Assembly (NCBI GenBank): GCA_024698145.1
Contig: JAILRO010000049.1
Location: forward strand, 1-41,017
DNA length: 41,017 nt
Direction of reading: 5' to 3'
DNA from: Lachnospiraceae bacterium
Lineage (GTDB): Bacteria > Bacillota > Clostridia > Lachnospirales > Lachnospiraceae
How positions within the stretch are numbered: the first letter of the stretch is position 1; each line of letters begins with the position of its first letter. A program made the translations under genes and the position numbers. The notes below the pieces were generated by a model. It did not search any database. It was not told the origin of the DNA and worked only from the letters and a program-made list of their open reading frames with translations. Below, piece after piece: positions 25,767 through 35,163 of the stretch.

Positions 25767-26099
25767 ACTGACTGCTACCTCCGTTTTGTAATAATAAAAT
25801 CTTTTACCCTAAGATTTCCTTATATAAGAATATTTCTTATACGTATTCTCCGAAAAACCTGCGTATCTCTGTGGGGTATCACAGAGTGAAATGCATACCG
25901 GCACTCTCCGAAGTCGAACCTGCTAATTATTAGGTTCTTTTATTGATATGTTATATGGGTTCATGACACCCATATATACAGCCGCTTTCAATTTCTTCTT
26001 CCATAATAAAGATCCGTTATTATAGAAGGAACTTCACACCGGGAATACGGTGTTACTTTGGTCAATAAGCTACGACAGTAATTATCGATGGGCTATCAT
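25767..26099 (-). ncRNA. Structured intergenic RNA between rpmJ and rpsM
   Basis: A 333-bp gap inside an operon whose other gaps are mostly 10-60 bp. Read 5' to 3' on the minus strand it shows: ACACCG/CGGTGT (26053-26048 with 26041-26036); a 12-bp stem with one wobble (26028-26017 with 26009-25998); an 8-bp stem ATATGGGT/ACCCATAT (25975-25953); GAACCT/AGGTTC (25937-25916); CTCTGTG/CACAGAG (25886-25867); and ATAAGAA/TTCTTAT (25840-25824). The CTCT of the fifth stem can instead pair upstream (AGAGTG 25907-25902 with CACTCT 25888-25883), so the two forms exclude each other. A module GCAGGTT...TTCGGAGA occurs twice. No ORF or terminator is seen. Most likely a leader controlling rpsM and the alpha genes; no known class was recognised. 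Confidence 0.65.
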
Positions 26100-26213
26100 C
26101 TATCCCTGTCTCTGCTTATGCTTCGGATTCTCACAGATTACCCGAATACTGCCTTTTCTTTTAATGACTTTGCACTTATCGCAAATTGGTTTAACTGATG
26201 CTCTAACCTTCAT
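26100..26213 (-). CDS. rpmJ: 50S ribosomal protein L36 (bL36), zinc form
   Basis: A 37-codon gene, [15 protein letters not shown] to KHKQRQG. C11, C14, C27 and H32 form the zinc-binding C+ version, which suggests a zinc-free paralogue may exist elsewhere for zinc starvation. The ATG at 26213 follows AAAGGAGAG. It lies just after an internal promoter and before the structured gap. Confidence 0.96.
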   Translation of the reverse strand: MKVRASVKPICDKCKVIKRKGSIRVICENPKHKQRQG

Positions 26214-26254
26214 TAAAATACTCTCCTTTCGAAAAAAGTCCGTTGCAAATAGCT

Positions 26255-26283
26255 ATTCTACCATCGTTGCATAATTAATGCAA
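26255..26283 (-). promoter_or_regulatory. Internal promoter upstream of rpmJ
   Basis: Minus-strand TTGCAT (26283-26278), 17-bp spacer, TAGAAT (26260-26255), in the 89-bp gap between infA and rpmJ. It would start a transcript carrying rpmJ, the structured gap and the alpha operon. Confidence 0.6.
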
Positions 26284-26302
26284 GCAAAAAATGGTATTTT
26301 TA

Positions 26303-26521
26303 CTATTTTTCTCTCCATTTAATTCTTCCTTTAGTAAGATCATAAGGAGATAATTCCAATGTTACCTTGTCACCGGGTAATATTTTAATATAATTCATTC
26401 TAAGCTTTCCGCTTATGTGTGCAAGCACTTCGTGACCATTTTCAAGTTCAACCTTGAACATGGCATTTGGTAATTTTTCAACTACAGTTCCTTCGATTTC
26501 TATTACGTCTGCCTTTGACAT
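26303..26521 (-). CDS. infA: Translation initiation factor IF-1
   Basis: A 72-residue S1-fold protein ([50 protein letters not shown]) that occupies the ribosomal A site during initiation. Canonical length; 14 bp after map, AAGGAGG before the ATG. Confidence 0.98.
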   Translation of the reverse strand: MSKADVIEIEGTVVEKLPNAMFKVELENGHEVLAHISGKLRMNYIKILPGDKVTLELSPYDLTKGRIKWREK

Positions 26522-26535
26522 TTATAATCCTCCTT

Positions 26536-27303
26536 TTATAATTCGATTCCCGGGGCCGTAGAGAGAATCTCCGGTCCGTTATCTGTTATTAATATGGTAT
26601 TCTCATAATGGGCTGATGGGAGTCCGTCCTCTGTTACCACGGTCCAATCATCATCTTCCCAGTACACATCATACTCTCCCAAGTTAATCATGGGCTCAAC
26701 TGCTATTGTCATACCGGCGCATAATTTAACACCGCGTCTCTTACTTGCGAAGTTAGGAACTTCCGGCTCCTCATGAAGCTTTGCTCCGACACCGTGACCA
26801 ATAAGATCTCTTACAACAGAATACCCATACCCCTCAACATACTCCTGAATCGCTCTTCCGATATCTACAATGTGATTGCCCGGTACTGCCTGCTCTATAC
26901 CTTTGAAGAAACTCTCTTTTGTAATCTGAACGAGTTTCTTGACTTCTTCGGATACTCCCGGCATTATAAGGGTTCTTGCCGCATCGGAATGATATCCCTT
27001 ATAAATAACGCCTGCATCCAAACTTACTATATCGTCTTCCTGAATTATACGATCCTTGTTCGGTATACCGTGCACAACTTCTTCATTAATTGATACACAT
27101 ATAGAAGCCGGATATCCATTGTAGTTCAAAAAGGATGGAATACAGCCAAAGCTGCGAATTATTTCCTCACCGATTCTATCAACTTCTAAAGTTGACATTC
27201 CCGGTTTTACCTGTTTTCTTAATTCTTCATGCGTAATTGCGAGAATTCTTCCCGCCTCACGCATGAGTTCAATTTCTGTTTTCGACTTAATTGAAACCGC
27301 CAT
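26536..27303 (-). CDS. map: Methionine aminopeptidase, type I
   Basis: Removes the initiator Met from nascent proteins. The 255-residue enzyme has the metal ligands in SLDAGVIYKGYHSDAARTL (two Asp), the histidine in DLIGHGVGAKLHEEP, and the glutamates in TIAVEPMIN and the C-terminal TVVTEDGLPSAHYENTI. ATG at 27303 is chosen, preceded by AGGTGAG; GTG at 27312 would overlap adk by 8 bp. Confidence 0.96.
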   Translation of the reverse strand: MAVSIKSKTEIELMREAGRILAITHEELRKQVKPGMSTLEVDRIGEEIIRSFGCIPSFLNYNGYPASICVSINEEVVHGIPNKDRIIQEDDIVSLDAGVIYKGYHSDAARTLIMPGVSEEVKKLVQITKESFFKGIEQAVPGNHIVDIGRAIQEYVEGYGYSVVRDLIGHGVGAKLHEEPEVPNFASKRRGVKLCAGMTIAVEPMINLGEYDVYWEDDDWTVVTEDGLPSAHYENTILITDNGPEILSTAPGIEL

Positions 27304-27304
27304 T

Positions 27305-27982
<678 letters not shown>

Positions 27983-27989
27983 TTATATA

Positions 27990-28019
27990 ACTATAATATT
28001 GTTCTAATAACAAATCCAA
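27990..28019 (-). promoter_or_regulatory. Candidate adk promoter
   Basis: Minus-strand TTGGAT (28019-28014), 18-bp spacer, TATAGT (27995-27990), about 40 bp before adk. It could restore expression of adk-map-infA after the intervening element. Confidence 0.5.
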
Positions 28020-28072
28020 GTTCACTCAATAATACTCTTTCCGTAAACATCCATTTAGCAAATTGGAGATTG

Positions 28073-28519
28073 TCAGTACCACGCTTCATAATAATACCAA
28101 CCTTCAGATATTCTCTTTGTGATTCCTCCGTTGTCAGTGTTTTCCTCACTCCAGCTCCACTTGCCATTATCTTCTTTCAGACTAATATCAAAATTCTGAA
28201 AAGCTGCGGGAGTATCCGTTGGGGAATAATAAAAACCATAATATATTCCTGCAGGTGCTATTCCCACCCCTGAATAGAAGAATTGCACTATTGACTCGGA
28301 TTCTGAGTTTTTGAATACACCATCAATCTTTACATTCCTGTATGTACTAACAGAAAAATCTCCTTGAAGCTGTTTGGAAGCAATTCTTAACAAATCACTT
28401 TTATTCTCTTCTACAAAAGCAATAATTTCTTCTTCTCTTGTTGGTCTGTTAATACAATAAATAATCAGAGTTACAACACTACAAATTAATATAATAAGCA
28501 GCACTCTCTTTTTATTCAT
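28073..28519 (-). CDS. Membrane-anchored hypothetical protein inserted between secY and adk
   Basis: A 148-residue protein with one N-terminal hydrophobic helix (about 5-22, then Cys) and an extracytoplasmic domain of about 120 residues rich in aromatic residues (GIYYGFYYSPTDTP, GWYYYEAWY). No family is recognised. The ATG at 28519 follows GTAGGAG; a possible promoter TTGTGG-N16-GATAAT lies at 28575-28548, so it need not depend on the ribosomal transcript. Its place inside an otherwise conserved ribosomal gene order points to later insertion. Confidence 0.72.
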   Translation of the reverse strand: MNKKRVLLIILICSVVTLIIYCINRPTREEEIIAFVEENKSDLLRIASKQLQGDFSVSTYRNVKIDGVFKNSESESIVQFFYSGVGIAPAGIYYGFYYSPTDTPAAFQNFDISLKEDNGKWSWSEENTDNGGITKRISEGWYYYEAWY

Positions 28520-28578
28520 ATATGGCTCCTACTACTTGCTAATTAGTATTATCATATTTGTACATATAACCACAAACA

Positions 28579-28718
28579 GCTACTATGCATGTTGCCTGTT
28601 TTTCGCATGGACCCTTTGCAACCGCCGGTACTTAGCAAACAAAGTGAGCTTAGTACCGCTGCGCTTGCAACGGAGTGCAAACGTGTCCTATCGAAAAATA
28701 GGCAACATACATAGTAGC
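28579..28718. repeat. 140-bp imperfect inverted-repeat element after secY
   Basis: The outer arms 28579-28605 and 28692-28718 are complementary at 25 of 27 positions (GCTACTATG...TTTTTCG). Inside, CGGTACTTAGC (28625-28635) pairs with GCTTAGTACCG (28648-28658), and GGAC..TTTGCA pairs with TGCAAA..GTCC. The whole can fold into one long hairpin. It begins 14 bp after the secY stop and has no coding capacity, like a MITE or REP-type element. Confidence 0.75.
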
Positions 28719-28732
28719 GTCCGTTTTAATTA

Positions 28733-30046
28733 TTAATTATTAAGAAAACCTGAATAGTTTCTTACGAGCATCTGTGACTCTAACTGCTTCATTGTCTCAA
28801 GGATTACACCTACGATAATGATAAGTGATGTTCCACCGAAAGAAACATCCGCTTTGAACATACCGTTGAAGAAAATTGGAATAAGAGCTACGATCAAAAG
28901 ACCGATAACACCAATTAATACGATGTAGTTCAATATCTTGTTAAGATAATCCTGAGTTGGCTTACCCGGACGAATACCAGGAATGAAGCCGCCGCTCTTC
29001 TTCATATTGTTAGCTACTTCCATCGGATTAAATGTGATAGAAGTATAGAAATATGCGAAAATAATATTCAAAAGAATATATACAATAAGTCCTACCGATG
29101 CCTTAGGATATTCAGGATTGAACCAGTAGTTCTGGTTGAATACCTGTAATATCTTCTGTCCCGTTGTACCAACACCAAGATTGAAGAGGTTGATAATAAT
29201 TGACGGAACTGATAAAAGTGAAGCAGCGAAGATAATAGGAATAACACCTGCTGTATTAACCTTAAGAGGAATATAGCTTGACTGTCCTCCTGCCATCTTA
29301 CGTCCCTGCATCTTCTTTGAATACTGAACCGGAATACGTCTCTCAGCATCCTGAAGTATAATAACCAAAATTGTTGTTCCAATTACAACAGCTACAATAA
29401 TTACAACTGCGATAACTGCCTGAACAATATCCTTGCTCTTAACAAACAATGTGTAAAGATTTGAGAAATCATTTGGCATACGTGAAACGATATTAATCAA
29501 AAGGATTATTGAAATACCATTGCCGATACCCTTGTCTGATATTCTCTCACCAAGCCACATAATGATACAGCTTCCTGCAGTAAGAGTAAATATTATATTA
29601 GCAACTGTAAGTGCATTAACATCACCAAGTGCACCCTGTCTTGAGAATCCGATTGCAAGACCTGAACTCTCAATAATCGCAAGTGCGATTGAAACATAAC
29701 GGGTTATCTGGGTCATTTTCTTTCTTCCATCTTCACCATCTCTTTGCATCTCCTCAAGTGCAGGAATTGCAATAGTCAAGAGCTGCATAATAATGGAAGC
29801 CGTAATGTACGGTGTTACCGAAAGAGCAAACACTGACATCGAAAGGAATGAACCACCGGTAAAGGAATCAATAAAGCTGTAAGAACTTCCTACAACACTT
29901 TCAAGATACGCTTTTACCTGGGCAACGTCGATTCCCGGAATGGGAATCTGACAGCCCAGACGTACAATTACTACGATCCAAAATGTGTAAAATATTCTTT
30001 TCCTTAACTGTTCTACTTTGAATGCATTTATTAAGGTTTTGAACAT
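28733..30046 (-). CDS. secY: Protein translocase subunit SecY
   Basis: A 437-residue channel subunit with ten predicted membrane helices. The start FKTLINAFKVEQLRKRIFYT, the plug-region and GIDVAQ segments, and the cytoplasmic loop PIQYSKK-like (RRIPVQYSKKMQG) are diagnostic. It follows rplO by 1 bp in the normal spc order; after it the order is interrupted by the repeat element. Confidence 0.97.
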   Translation of the reverse strand: MFKTLINAFKVEQLRKRIFYTFWIVVIVRLGCQIPIPGIDVAQVKAYLESVVGSSYSFIDSFTGGSFLSMSVFALSVTPYITASIIMQLLTIAIPALEEMQRDGEDGRKKMTQITRYVSIALAIIESSGLAIGFSRQGALGDVNALTVANIIFTLTAGSCIIMWLGERISDKGIGNGISIILLINIVSRMPNDFSNLYTLFVKSKDIVQAVIAVVIIVAVVIGTTILVIILQDAERRIPVQYSKKMQGRKMAGGQSSYIPLKVNTAGVIPIIFAASLLSVPSIIINLFNLGVGTTGQKILQVFNQNYWFNPEYPKASVGLIVYILLNIIFAYFYTSITFNPMEVANNMKKSGGFIPGIRPGKPTQDYLNKILNYIVLIGVIGLLIVALIPIFFNGMFKADVSFGGTSLIIIVGVILETMKQLESQMLVRNYSGFLNN

Positions 30047-30047
30047 A

Positions 30048-30488
30048 TTACATCACCTCTGCTTTTCCACCAAGTGCTTCAATCTTTTCCTTAGCAGATG
30101 CAGAGAATGCATTTGCCTTTACAGTAAGCTTCTTAGTAAGTTCACCGTTGCCTAATATCTTAACGCCATCCTTAGGATTGCTTACGATTCCTGCTCCGAT
30201 TAAGCTTGCAACAGAAACCTCTGTATTATCGTCAAATGCGTTGAGTGCAGATATGTTAATTGCAACGATCTCCTTAGAGTTACGACATTTGAAACCTCTC
30301 TTAGGAACTCGTCTGTATAATGGCATCTGACCACCTTCGAAACCTGGTCTTGTAGGGCCTGAACGAGCCTTCTGTCCTTTATGTCCCTTACCTGCAGTCT
30401 TGCCATTTCCTGAACCATGTCCACGACCACGTCTGAAATTATCGCTGTGCGTTGAACCCTCTGCTGGTTTTAATGTAGATAAATTCAT
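30048..30488 (-). CDS. rplO: 50S ribosomal protein L15 (uL15)
   Basis: A 146-residue L15 with the long glycine- and arginine-rich N-terminal extension ([20 protein letters not shown]) that runs into the 23S core, and the RVPKRGF motif. Normal position between rpmD and secY. Confidence 0.97.
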   Translation of the reverse strand: MNLSTLKPAEGSTHSDNFRRGRGHGSGNGKTAGKGHKGQKARSGPTRPGFEGGQMPLYRRVPKRGFKCRNSKEIVAINISALNAFDDNTEVSVASLIGAGIVSNPKDGVKILGNGELTKKLTVKANAFSASAKEKIEALGGKAEVM

Positions 30489-30515
30489 TAATTCGCACCT
30501 CCTTATCTGTTATTA

Positions 30516-30698
30516 TTATATCTCTTCTACCTTAACTAAATGTCTAACCTGAGTAACCATTCCCTTTGTTGCATCATTGTTAGGAAGTTCTACAGTCTTG
30601 TTAAGCTTACGAAGACCTAATGCTTCCAATGTTCTTTTATGCTTTGGAATAGCTCCGATAGGAGACTTTACTAAAGTAACTTTTACCTTATCTGCCAT
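30516..30698 (-). CDS. rpmD: 50S ribosomal protein L30 (uL30)
   Basis: A 60-residue L30 (KVTLVKSPIGAIPKHKRTLEALGLRKLNKTV). Canonical length and position between rpsE and rplO. Confidence 0.96.
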   Translation of the reverse strand: MADKVKVTLVKSPIGAIPKHKRTLEALGLRKLNKTVELPNNDATKGMVTQVRHLVKVEEI

Positions 30699-30712
30699 TT
30701 GTAAAATCCTCC

Positions 30713-31222
30713 TTATCCTAATATCTCATCTACAGATTTGCCACGAAGCTTTGCTACTTCTTCAGGTGTCTTTAAGTTCTTAAGACCCTCGATTGTAGCA
30801 AGAACTACGTTCTGCTTGTTGTTAGAACCCAAAGACTTTGTACGGATATTTTTATAACCTGCAAGCTCGAGCACCTTACGTGCAGGACCTCCGGCGATGA
30901 TACCAGTACCTTCAGGAGATGTCTTAAGAAGTACAGATGCACTTCCGAACTTTCCTGTTAAGTCATGAGGAATACTTCCGTTATCATTGATAGGTACTTC
31001 TACAAGACTCTTCTTTGCGTCCTCCATTCCTTTACGAATTGCCTCAGGAATCTCGGCTGCCTTTCCAAGACCTGCACCTACATGACCATTCTTGTCACCT
31101 ACAACTACAAGCGCAGCAAATCTCATGTTACGTCCACCCTTAACAACTTTAGTGACACGCTTAATATTAACAACCTGTTCTTCTAATTCCAACTGATTGG
31201 CATCAATTATAGTATGCTTCAT
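30713..31222 (-). CDS. rpsE: 30S ribosomal protein S5 (uS5)
   Basis: A 169-residue S5 of the decoding region, with the double-stranded-RNA-like N-terminal domain ([20 protein letters not shown]) and [16 protein letters not shown]. The ATG at 31222 is chosen, with AAGGAGG 11 bases upstream; a longer frame to 31273 would run into rplR. Confidence 0.96.
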   Translation of the reverse strand: MKHTIIDANQLELEEQVVNIKRVTKVVKGGRNMRFAALVVVGDKNGHVGAGLGKAAEIPEAIRKGMEDAKKSLVEVPINDNGSIPHDLTGKFGSASVLLKTSPEGTGIIAGGPARKVLELAGYKNIRTKSLGSNNKQNVVLATIEGLKNLKTPEEVAKLRGKSVDEILG

Positions 31223-31241
31223 ATTGTTGTTATCCTCCTTA

Positions 31242-31610
31242 TTAGAATTCCAGACCAGCTTCTCTAGCTGCATCTGCTAACGCTTTAACTTTACCCTGAT
31301 ATATAAAACCGCCTCGATCAAAGACAACTGTCTTAATACCTTTTTCCAATGCCTTCTCTGCAATAGTCTTACCTACATAAGCTGCTGCATCTACATCGTT
31401 AGTCTTCTTAAGATCAGCCTTTGCAGCCTTATCGTTTGTTGAAGCTGCTACAAGTGTTTTTCCAACTGTATCGTCAATAATTTGAGCGTACATATGATTA
31501 TTACTTCTGAACACAGCCAAACGAGGTCTCTCTGCAGTTCCACTAAAGCGGTTACGTATACGTAAATGCTTCTTTGCACGAACTTTGCTTCTTGCTTCTT
31601 TCTTAATCAT
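31242..31610 (-). CDS. rplR: 50S ribosomal protein L18 (uL18)
   Basis: A 122-residue 5S rRNA-binding protein with [12 protein letters not shown]-type basic start, [19 protein letters not shown] and [24 protein letters not shown]. Full length. Confidence 0.97.
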   Translation of the reverse strand: MIKKEARSKVRAKKHLRIRNRFSGTAERPRLAVFRSNNHMYAQIIDDTVGKTLVAASTNDKAAKADLKKTNDVDAAAYVGKTIAEKALEKGIKTVVFDRGGFIYQGKVKALADAAREAGLEF

Positions 31611-31627
31611 CTATCTCACTCCTTTAA

Positions 31628-32167
31628 TTATTTCTTACCAGTCTTACCAACCTTGCGGCGGATAACTTCATCAGCGTACTTAATACCTTTACCCTTATAT
31701 GGTTCAGGTCTTCTTGTATCTCTGATCTCTGCAGCGTATTGGCCAACTTTTTCTTTATCGATACCTGTTATTGTAATAGTGTTACCATCTACCTTAGACT
31801 CTAAGCCTTCAGGATCTTCCATCTCAACCGGATGAGAATATCCTAAGTTAAGAACCAACTTCTTACCCTGCTTAGCAGCTCTGTAACCAACACCATTAAC
31901 CTCTAAAACTTTAGAATAACCTTCAGTTACACCGATTACCATATTGTTAATCAAAGTTCTTGTAAGACCATGTAATGACTTCATTTTCTTAAGATCATTA
32001 GGTCTTGTTACAACAACTTCTGCACCTTCAAGCTTAATGTCCATTTCCGCAGGTAATACTCTTACCAGTGTACCCTTTGGTCCTTTTACAGTCACTTGAT
32101 TATTTTCTGCAATATCAACAGTTACGCCTGCTGGTACCGCGATAGGCATTCTTCCGATACGTGACAT
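31628..32167 (-). CDS. rplF: 50S ribosomal protein L6 (uL6)
   Basis: A 179-residue L6 near the sarcin-ricin loop, with the two related domains ([35 protein letters not shown]) and the conserved [18 protein letters not shown] ending. The upstream gap to rpsH is 190 bp and holds a GTCGAC-rich element, but AAGGAGG before the ATG is intact. Confidence 0.97.
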   Translation of the reverse strand: MSRIGRMPIAVPAGVTVDIAENNQVTVKGPKGTLVRVLPAEMDIKLEGAEVVVTRPNDLKKMKSLHGLTRTLINNMVIGVTEGYSKVLEVNGVGYRAAKQGKKLVLNLGYSHPVEMEDPEGLESKVDGNTITITGIDKEKVGQYAAEIRDTRRPEPYKGKGIKYADEVIRRKVGKTGKK

Positions 32168-32210
32168 GCCGTTACCTCCTTAAAATATATACATAATTAT
32201 TATAATTACT

Positions 32211-32357
32211 TTGTCGACTTCTAAATGCTTGTCTCTACATTTATTTGCCGACACGCCGTCGACTTCTAAACTCACCTTCGGTTCGTTAAGGACGTCGACA
32301 GGGCTACGACTAGGTTCAATCTTCGCCTTCGGCTCGATTTCACCAAGTTCTCTGCCA
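32211..32357. repeat. GTCGAC-rich intergenic element between rpsH and rplF
   Basis: About 147 bp with three GTCGAC sites (32213-32218, 32258-32263, 32294-32299). The first two belong to a 13-bp direct repeat GTCGACTTCTAAA, 45 bp apart. Inverted pairs CTTCGCCTTCGG and GCCGAAGGCGAAG-like halves surround it. The composition is richer in G and C than the flanks. It lies exactly between the rpsH stop and the rplF leader sequence, which suggests an inserted repeat of a family present elsewhere in the genome. A frame of 62 codons runs across it but has no convincing start. Confidence 0.6.
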
Positions 32358-32753
32358 CTACCAAACAAATGCTAATACTTCTCCACCAACCTGAGCTTCA
32401 CGAGCCTGCTTGTCAGTAAGTACACCCTTGTTTGTAGAAATGATGGCAACTCCTAAACCACCTAATACCTTAGGGAGTTCATCCTTGCCTGCATAAACGC
32501 GAAGACCCGGTTTAGAGATTCTCTTAATTCCGGTAATAACCTTCTCGTTCTTATCTTTACCATACTTAAGTGTGATACGGATTGTCTTGAACTTTCCTTC
32601 CTCAACCATATCAACTGCTTTAATGTATCCCTCTTCTAAAAGAATATTGGCAATTGCTTCCTTCATCTTTGAAGCAGGAACATCAACTGTATCATGCTTT
32701 GCAGTATTCGCATTACGAATTCTTGTAAGCATATCTGCGATTGGATCTGTCAT
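32358..32753 (-). CDS. rpsH: 30S ribosomal protein S8 (uS8)
   Basis: A 131-residue S8, a 16S central-domain binder and regulator of spc operons in Gram-negatives. [14 protein letters not shown] and [21 protein letters not shown] are diagnostic. Complete despite the repeat element that begins directly at its stop. Confidence 0.97.
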   Translation of the reverse strand: MTDPIADMLTRIRNANTAKHDTVDVPASKMKEAIANILLEEGYIKAVDMVEEGKFKTIRITLKYGKDKNEKVITGIKRISKPGLRVYAGKDELPKVLGGLGVAIISTNKGVLTDKQAREAQVGGEVLAFVW

Positions 32754-32777
32754 AGTTTTTTACCTCCTTCAAAAATC

Positions 32778-32963
32778 TTACCAACTTGACTTCTTAACAC
32801 CAGGGATTTCACCCTTATATGCTAACTCACGGAAGCAGATTCTGCATATTCCGTACTTCTTCAAAACCGCATGTGGGCGTCCACAAACTTTACAACGAGT
32901 ATATTCTCTTGTAGAGAACTTCTGTTTACGCTGTTGTTTAACAACCATAGATTTCTTAGCCAT
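32778..32963 (-). CDS. rpsN: 30S ribosomal protein S14, zinc type (uS14)
   Basis: A 61-residue short S14 (type Z) with zinc ligands C24, C27, C40 and C43 (CKVC...CRIC). It lies between rplE and rpsH, the usual Gram-positive place. Confidence 0.97.
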   Translation of the reverse strand: MAKKSMVVKQQRKQKFSTREYTRCKVCGRPHAVLKKYGICRICFRELAYKGEIPGVKKSSW

Positions 32964-32977
32964 GAATCTTCCTCCTA

Positions 32978-33517
32978 TTATTTCTTGAATGGCATTCCGA
33001 ATAAAGTAAGTAACTCACGAGCTTCCTCGTCTGTCTTAGCTGTGGTAACGAAAATGATATCCATACCTCTTACCTTATCTACCTTATCATACTCGATTTC
33101 AGGGAAAATTAACTGTTCCTTGATACCTAATGCATAATTACCTCTGCCATCGAAAGCATCCGGATTGATTCCACGGAAGTCTCTTACTCGAGGCAGTGCA
33201 AGATTGATTAAACGATCTGCAAACTCGTACATTCTCTCGCCACGAAGAGTTACCTTACATCCGATAGGCATACCCTCACGAAGCTTGAAGTTTGCTACAG
33301 ACTTCTTAGCCTTAGTAACAACGGCCTTCTGTCCTGTGATGATCTCCAAATCCTGAACTGCTGTATCTAAAAGCTTATGGTTCTCCTTTGCCTCACCAAC
33401 ACCCATGTTGATAACAATCTTCTCAAGCTTAGGAATCTCCATAACGTTTTTGTAACCAAATTTCTTTGTCATAGCGTCTTTGATTTCGCTATTGTACTGC
33501 TCTTTTAATCTACTCAA
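32978..33517 (-). CDS. rplE: 50S ribosomal protein L5 (uL5)
   Basis: A 179-residue 5S rRNA-binding protein that also contacts P-site tRNA. Its conserved signatures are [38 protein letters not shown] and RDFRGI. Normal length; 22 bp after rplX. Confidence 0.97.
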   Translation of the reverse strand: MSRLKEQYNSEIKDAMTKKFGYKNVMEIPKLEKIVINMGVGEAKENHKLLDTAVQDLEIITGQKAVVTKAKKSVANFKLREGMPIGCKVTLRGERMYEFADRLINLALPRVRDFRGINPDAFDGRGNYALGIKEQLIFPEIEYDKVDKVRGMDIIFVTTAKTDEEARELLTLFGMPFKK

Positions 33518-33539
33518 CTTCTGTAGCCTCCTTTCTTAA

Positions 33540-33857
33540 TTAGTCGATCTTCTCTAACTTACCATTCACTTTAGCTACACGAACTTTGTTCTTCTTCTCG
33601 CCTTCGAAACCGATACGAACCGGCTTACCCTTGTGAACATACATTACGTTAGAAATATCAATAGGTGCTTCTTTCTCAATGATACCACCCTGCTGGTTTG
33701 CCATGTTTGGCTTAGTGTGCTTTGAAACCATGTTAACACCCTCAACCAAAACTTTGTGGTTCTTGACATCAACTGATAACACCTTACCATTTTTGCCTTT
33801 ATCTTTTCCGGTTATAACCTGTACAAGGTCATCCTTCTTAATCTTACTTGTTGCCAT
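33540..33857 (-). CDS. rplX: 50S ribosomal protein L24 (uL24)
   Basis: A 105-residue assembly-initiating protein with an N-terminal KOW motif (DLVQVITGKDKGKNGKVLSVD). Normal length and place between rplN and rplE. Confidence 0.96.
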   Translation of the reverse strand: MATSKIKKDDLVQVITGKDKGKNGKVLSVDVKNHKVLVEGVNMVSKHTKPNMANQQGGIIEKEAPIDISNVMYVHKGKPVRIGFEGEKKNKVRVAKVNGKLEKID

Positions 33858-33870
33858 CCTGACACCCTCC

Positions 33871-34239
33871 TTATAAAACTTCCGGTGCTAAAGAGACGAT
33901 CTTCATGAACTTCTTATCTCTGAGCTCTCTAGCTACAGGTCCAAAGATACGTGTTCCTCTTGGGTTCTGATCATCTTTGATGATTACAGCAGCGTTCTCA
34001 TCAAACTTAATATAAGAACCATCCTTACGACGTGCACCTTTCTTTGTGCGGACTACAACTGCCTTAACTACGTCACCCTTCTTTACAACACCGCCTGGTG
34101 TTGCATCTTTAACAGAGGCAACGATAACATCACCGATATTTGCATATCTTCTTGTTGAACCGCCTAATACTCTGATACAAAGAAGTTCCTTTGCTCCGGT
34201 ATTGTCGGCAACTTTAAGTCTTGTTTCCTGTTGAACCAT
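33871..34239 (-). CDS. rplN: 50S ribosomal protein L14 (uL14)
   Basis: A 122-residue L14 at the subunit interface; [20 protein letters not shown] and the [20 protein letters not shown] segment are diagnostic. Full length. Confidence 0.98.
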   Translation of the reverse strand: MVQQETRLKVADNTGAKELLCIRVLGGSTRRYANIGDVIVASVKDATPGGVVKKGDVVKAVVVRTKKGARRKDGSYIKFDENAAVIIKDDQNPRGTRIFGPVARELRDKKFMKIVSLAPEVL

Positions 34240-34256
34240 TGTCTTTGCCTCCTTAA

Positions 34257-34511
34257 TTACTTAGCCTTTTCTATAATCTCAACAAGTCTCCATCTCTTAT
34301 CCTTAGATAATGGTCTTGTCTCCATAACTTTTACACGATCGCCCTTATGACATTCGTTGTTCTCATCATGAGCCTTTAACTTATAAGTTCTCTTCACAAT
34401 CTTTCCATAAAGAGGATGCTTAACATTATCAACGATAGAAACAACAATTGTCTTATCCATCTTATCACTTGTTACAAGTCCTACACGTGTTTTTCTCAGA
34501 TTTCTTTCCAC
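34257..34511 (-). CDS. rpsQ: 30S ribosomal protein S17 (uS17)
   Basis: An 84-residue primary 16S binder with an OB fold ([41 protein letters not shown]). Normal length; 21 bp after rpmC. Confidence 0.97.
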   Translation of the reverse strand: MERNLRKTRVGLVTSDKMDKTIVVSIVDNVKHPLYGKIVKRTYKLKAHDENNECHKGDRVKVMETRPLSKDKRWRLVEIIEKAK

Positions 34512-34532
34512 TTGCTTTTCCTCCTTCCAATA

Positions 34533-34736
34533 TTAAGCATTAGCCTTCTCAGTCATGATTGACTGAATTCTTGCTATATTCTTTCTAACCTCTTTAATAC
34601 GGCTTGTGTTCTCTAACTGGTTAGTTGCATTCTGGAATCTTAAGTTAAATAATTCCTTCTTAGCAGCTACTAACTCTGCGTTTAACTCTTCAACATTCTT
34701 AGACCTTAAGTCATCACGATATTCCTTAGTTTTCAC
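34533..34736 (-). CDS. rpmC: 50S ribosomal protein L29 (uL29)
   Basis: A 67-residue two-helix protein at the exit tunnel ([21 protein letters not shown]). GTG at 34736 is chosen: AAGGAGG lies 8 bases upstream and the length becomes the usual one; an upstream GTG at 34745 sits inside the ribosome binding site. The start overlaps the end of rplP by 11 bp, so translation is coupled. Confidence 0.95.
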   Translation of the reverse strand: MKTKEYRDDLRSKNVEELNAELVAAKKELFNLRFQNATNQLENTSRIKEVRKNIARIQSIMTEKANA

Positions 34737-35163
34737 TGCCTGCACCTCCTTCTAAATCAGCTTTAGAAACAATTTTACACTTAACAGGGAGCTTATGTGT
34801 TGCAAGTCTTAATGCTTCCTTAGCAACATCCTCAGGCACACCTGCAATCTCAAACATAACACGTCCCGGCTTAACTACTGCTACCCAGCCTTCAACGTTA
34901 CCTTTACCTTTACCCATACGAACACCGATAGGCTTAGATGTGTAAGGCTTATCAGGGAAAATCTTAATCCAAACTTTACCTGTACGCTTTACGTAACGAG
35001 TCATAGCAACACGGGCTGCCTCAATCTGATTTGACTTAATCCAAGCAGGTTCCATAGCAACGATACCGAACTCACCATTGCTGATCTTGTTACCTCTTGT
35101 AGCCTTACCAGCCATTGAACCTCTGAATTGCTTTCTATGTTTTGTTCTTTTAGGCATTAACAT
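34726..35163 (-). CDS. rplP: 50S ribosomal protein L16 (uL16)
   Basis: A 145-residue L16 near the A site; [16 protein letters not shown] and [24 protein letters not shown] are diagnostic. The first ATG (35163) overlaps the rpsC stop as TAATG; a second ATG two codons on gives the more usual MPKRTKH start. Confidence 0.96.
   Translation of the reverse strand: MLMPKRTKHRKQFRGSMAGKATRGNKISNGEFGIVAMEPAWIKSNQIEAARVAMTRYVKRTGKVWIKIFPDKPYTSKPIGVRMGKGKGNVEGWVAVVKPGRVMFEIAGVPEDVAKEALRLATHKLPVKCKIVSKADLEGGAGSEN

Noticed and set aside
25767-26099. A tRNA or other known small RNA in the rpmJ-rpsM gap
   Set aside because: GGTTCGACTTC looks like a T-loop, but no cloverleaf with a 7-bp acceptor stem can be formed around it.
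32180-32368. The 62-codon frame as a real gene
   Set aside because: It begins with TTG inside rpsH, lacks a ribosome binding site and spans a repeat-like element.
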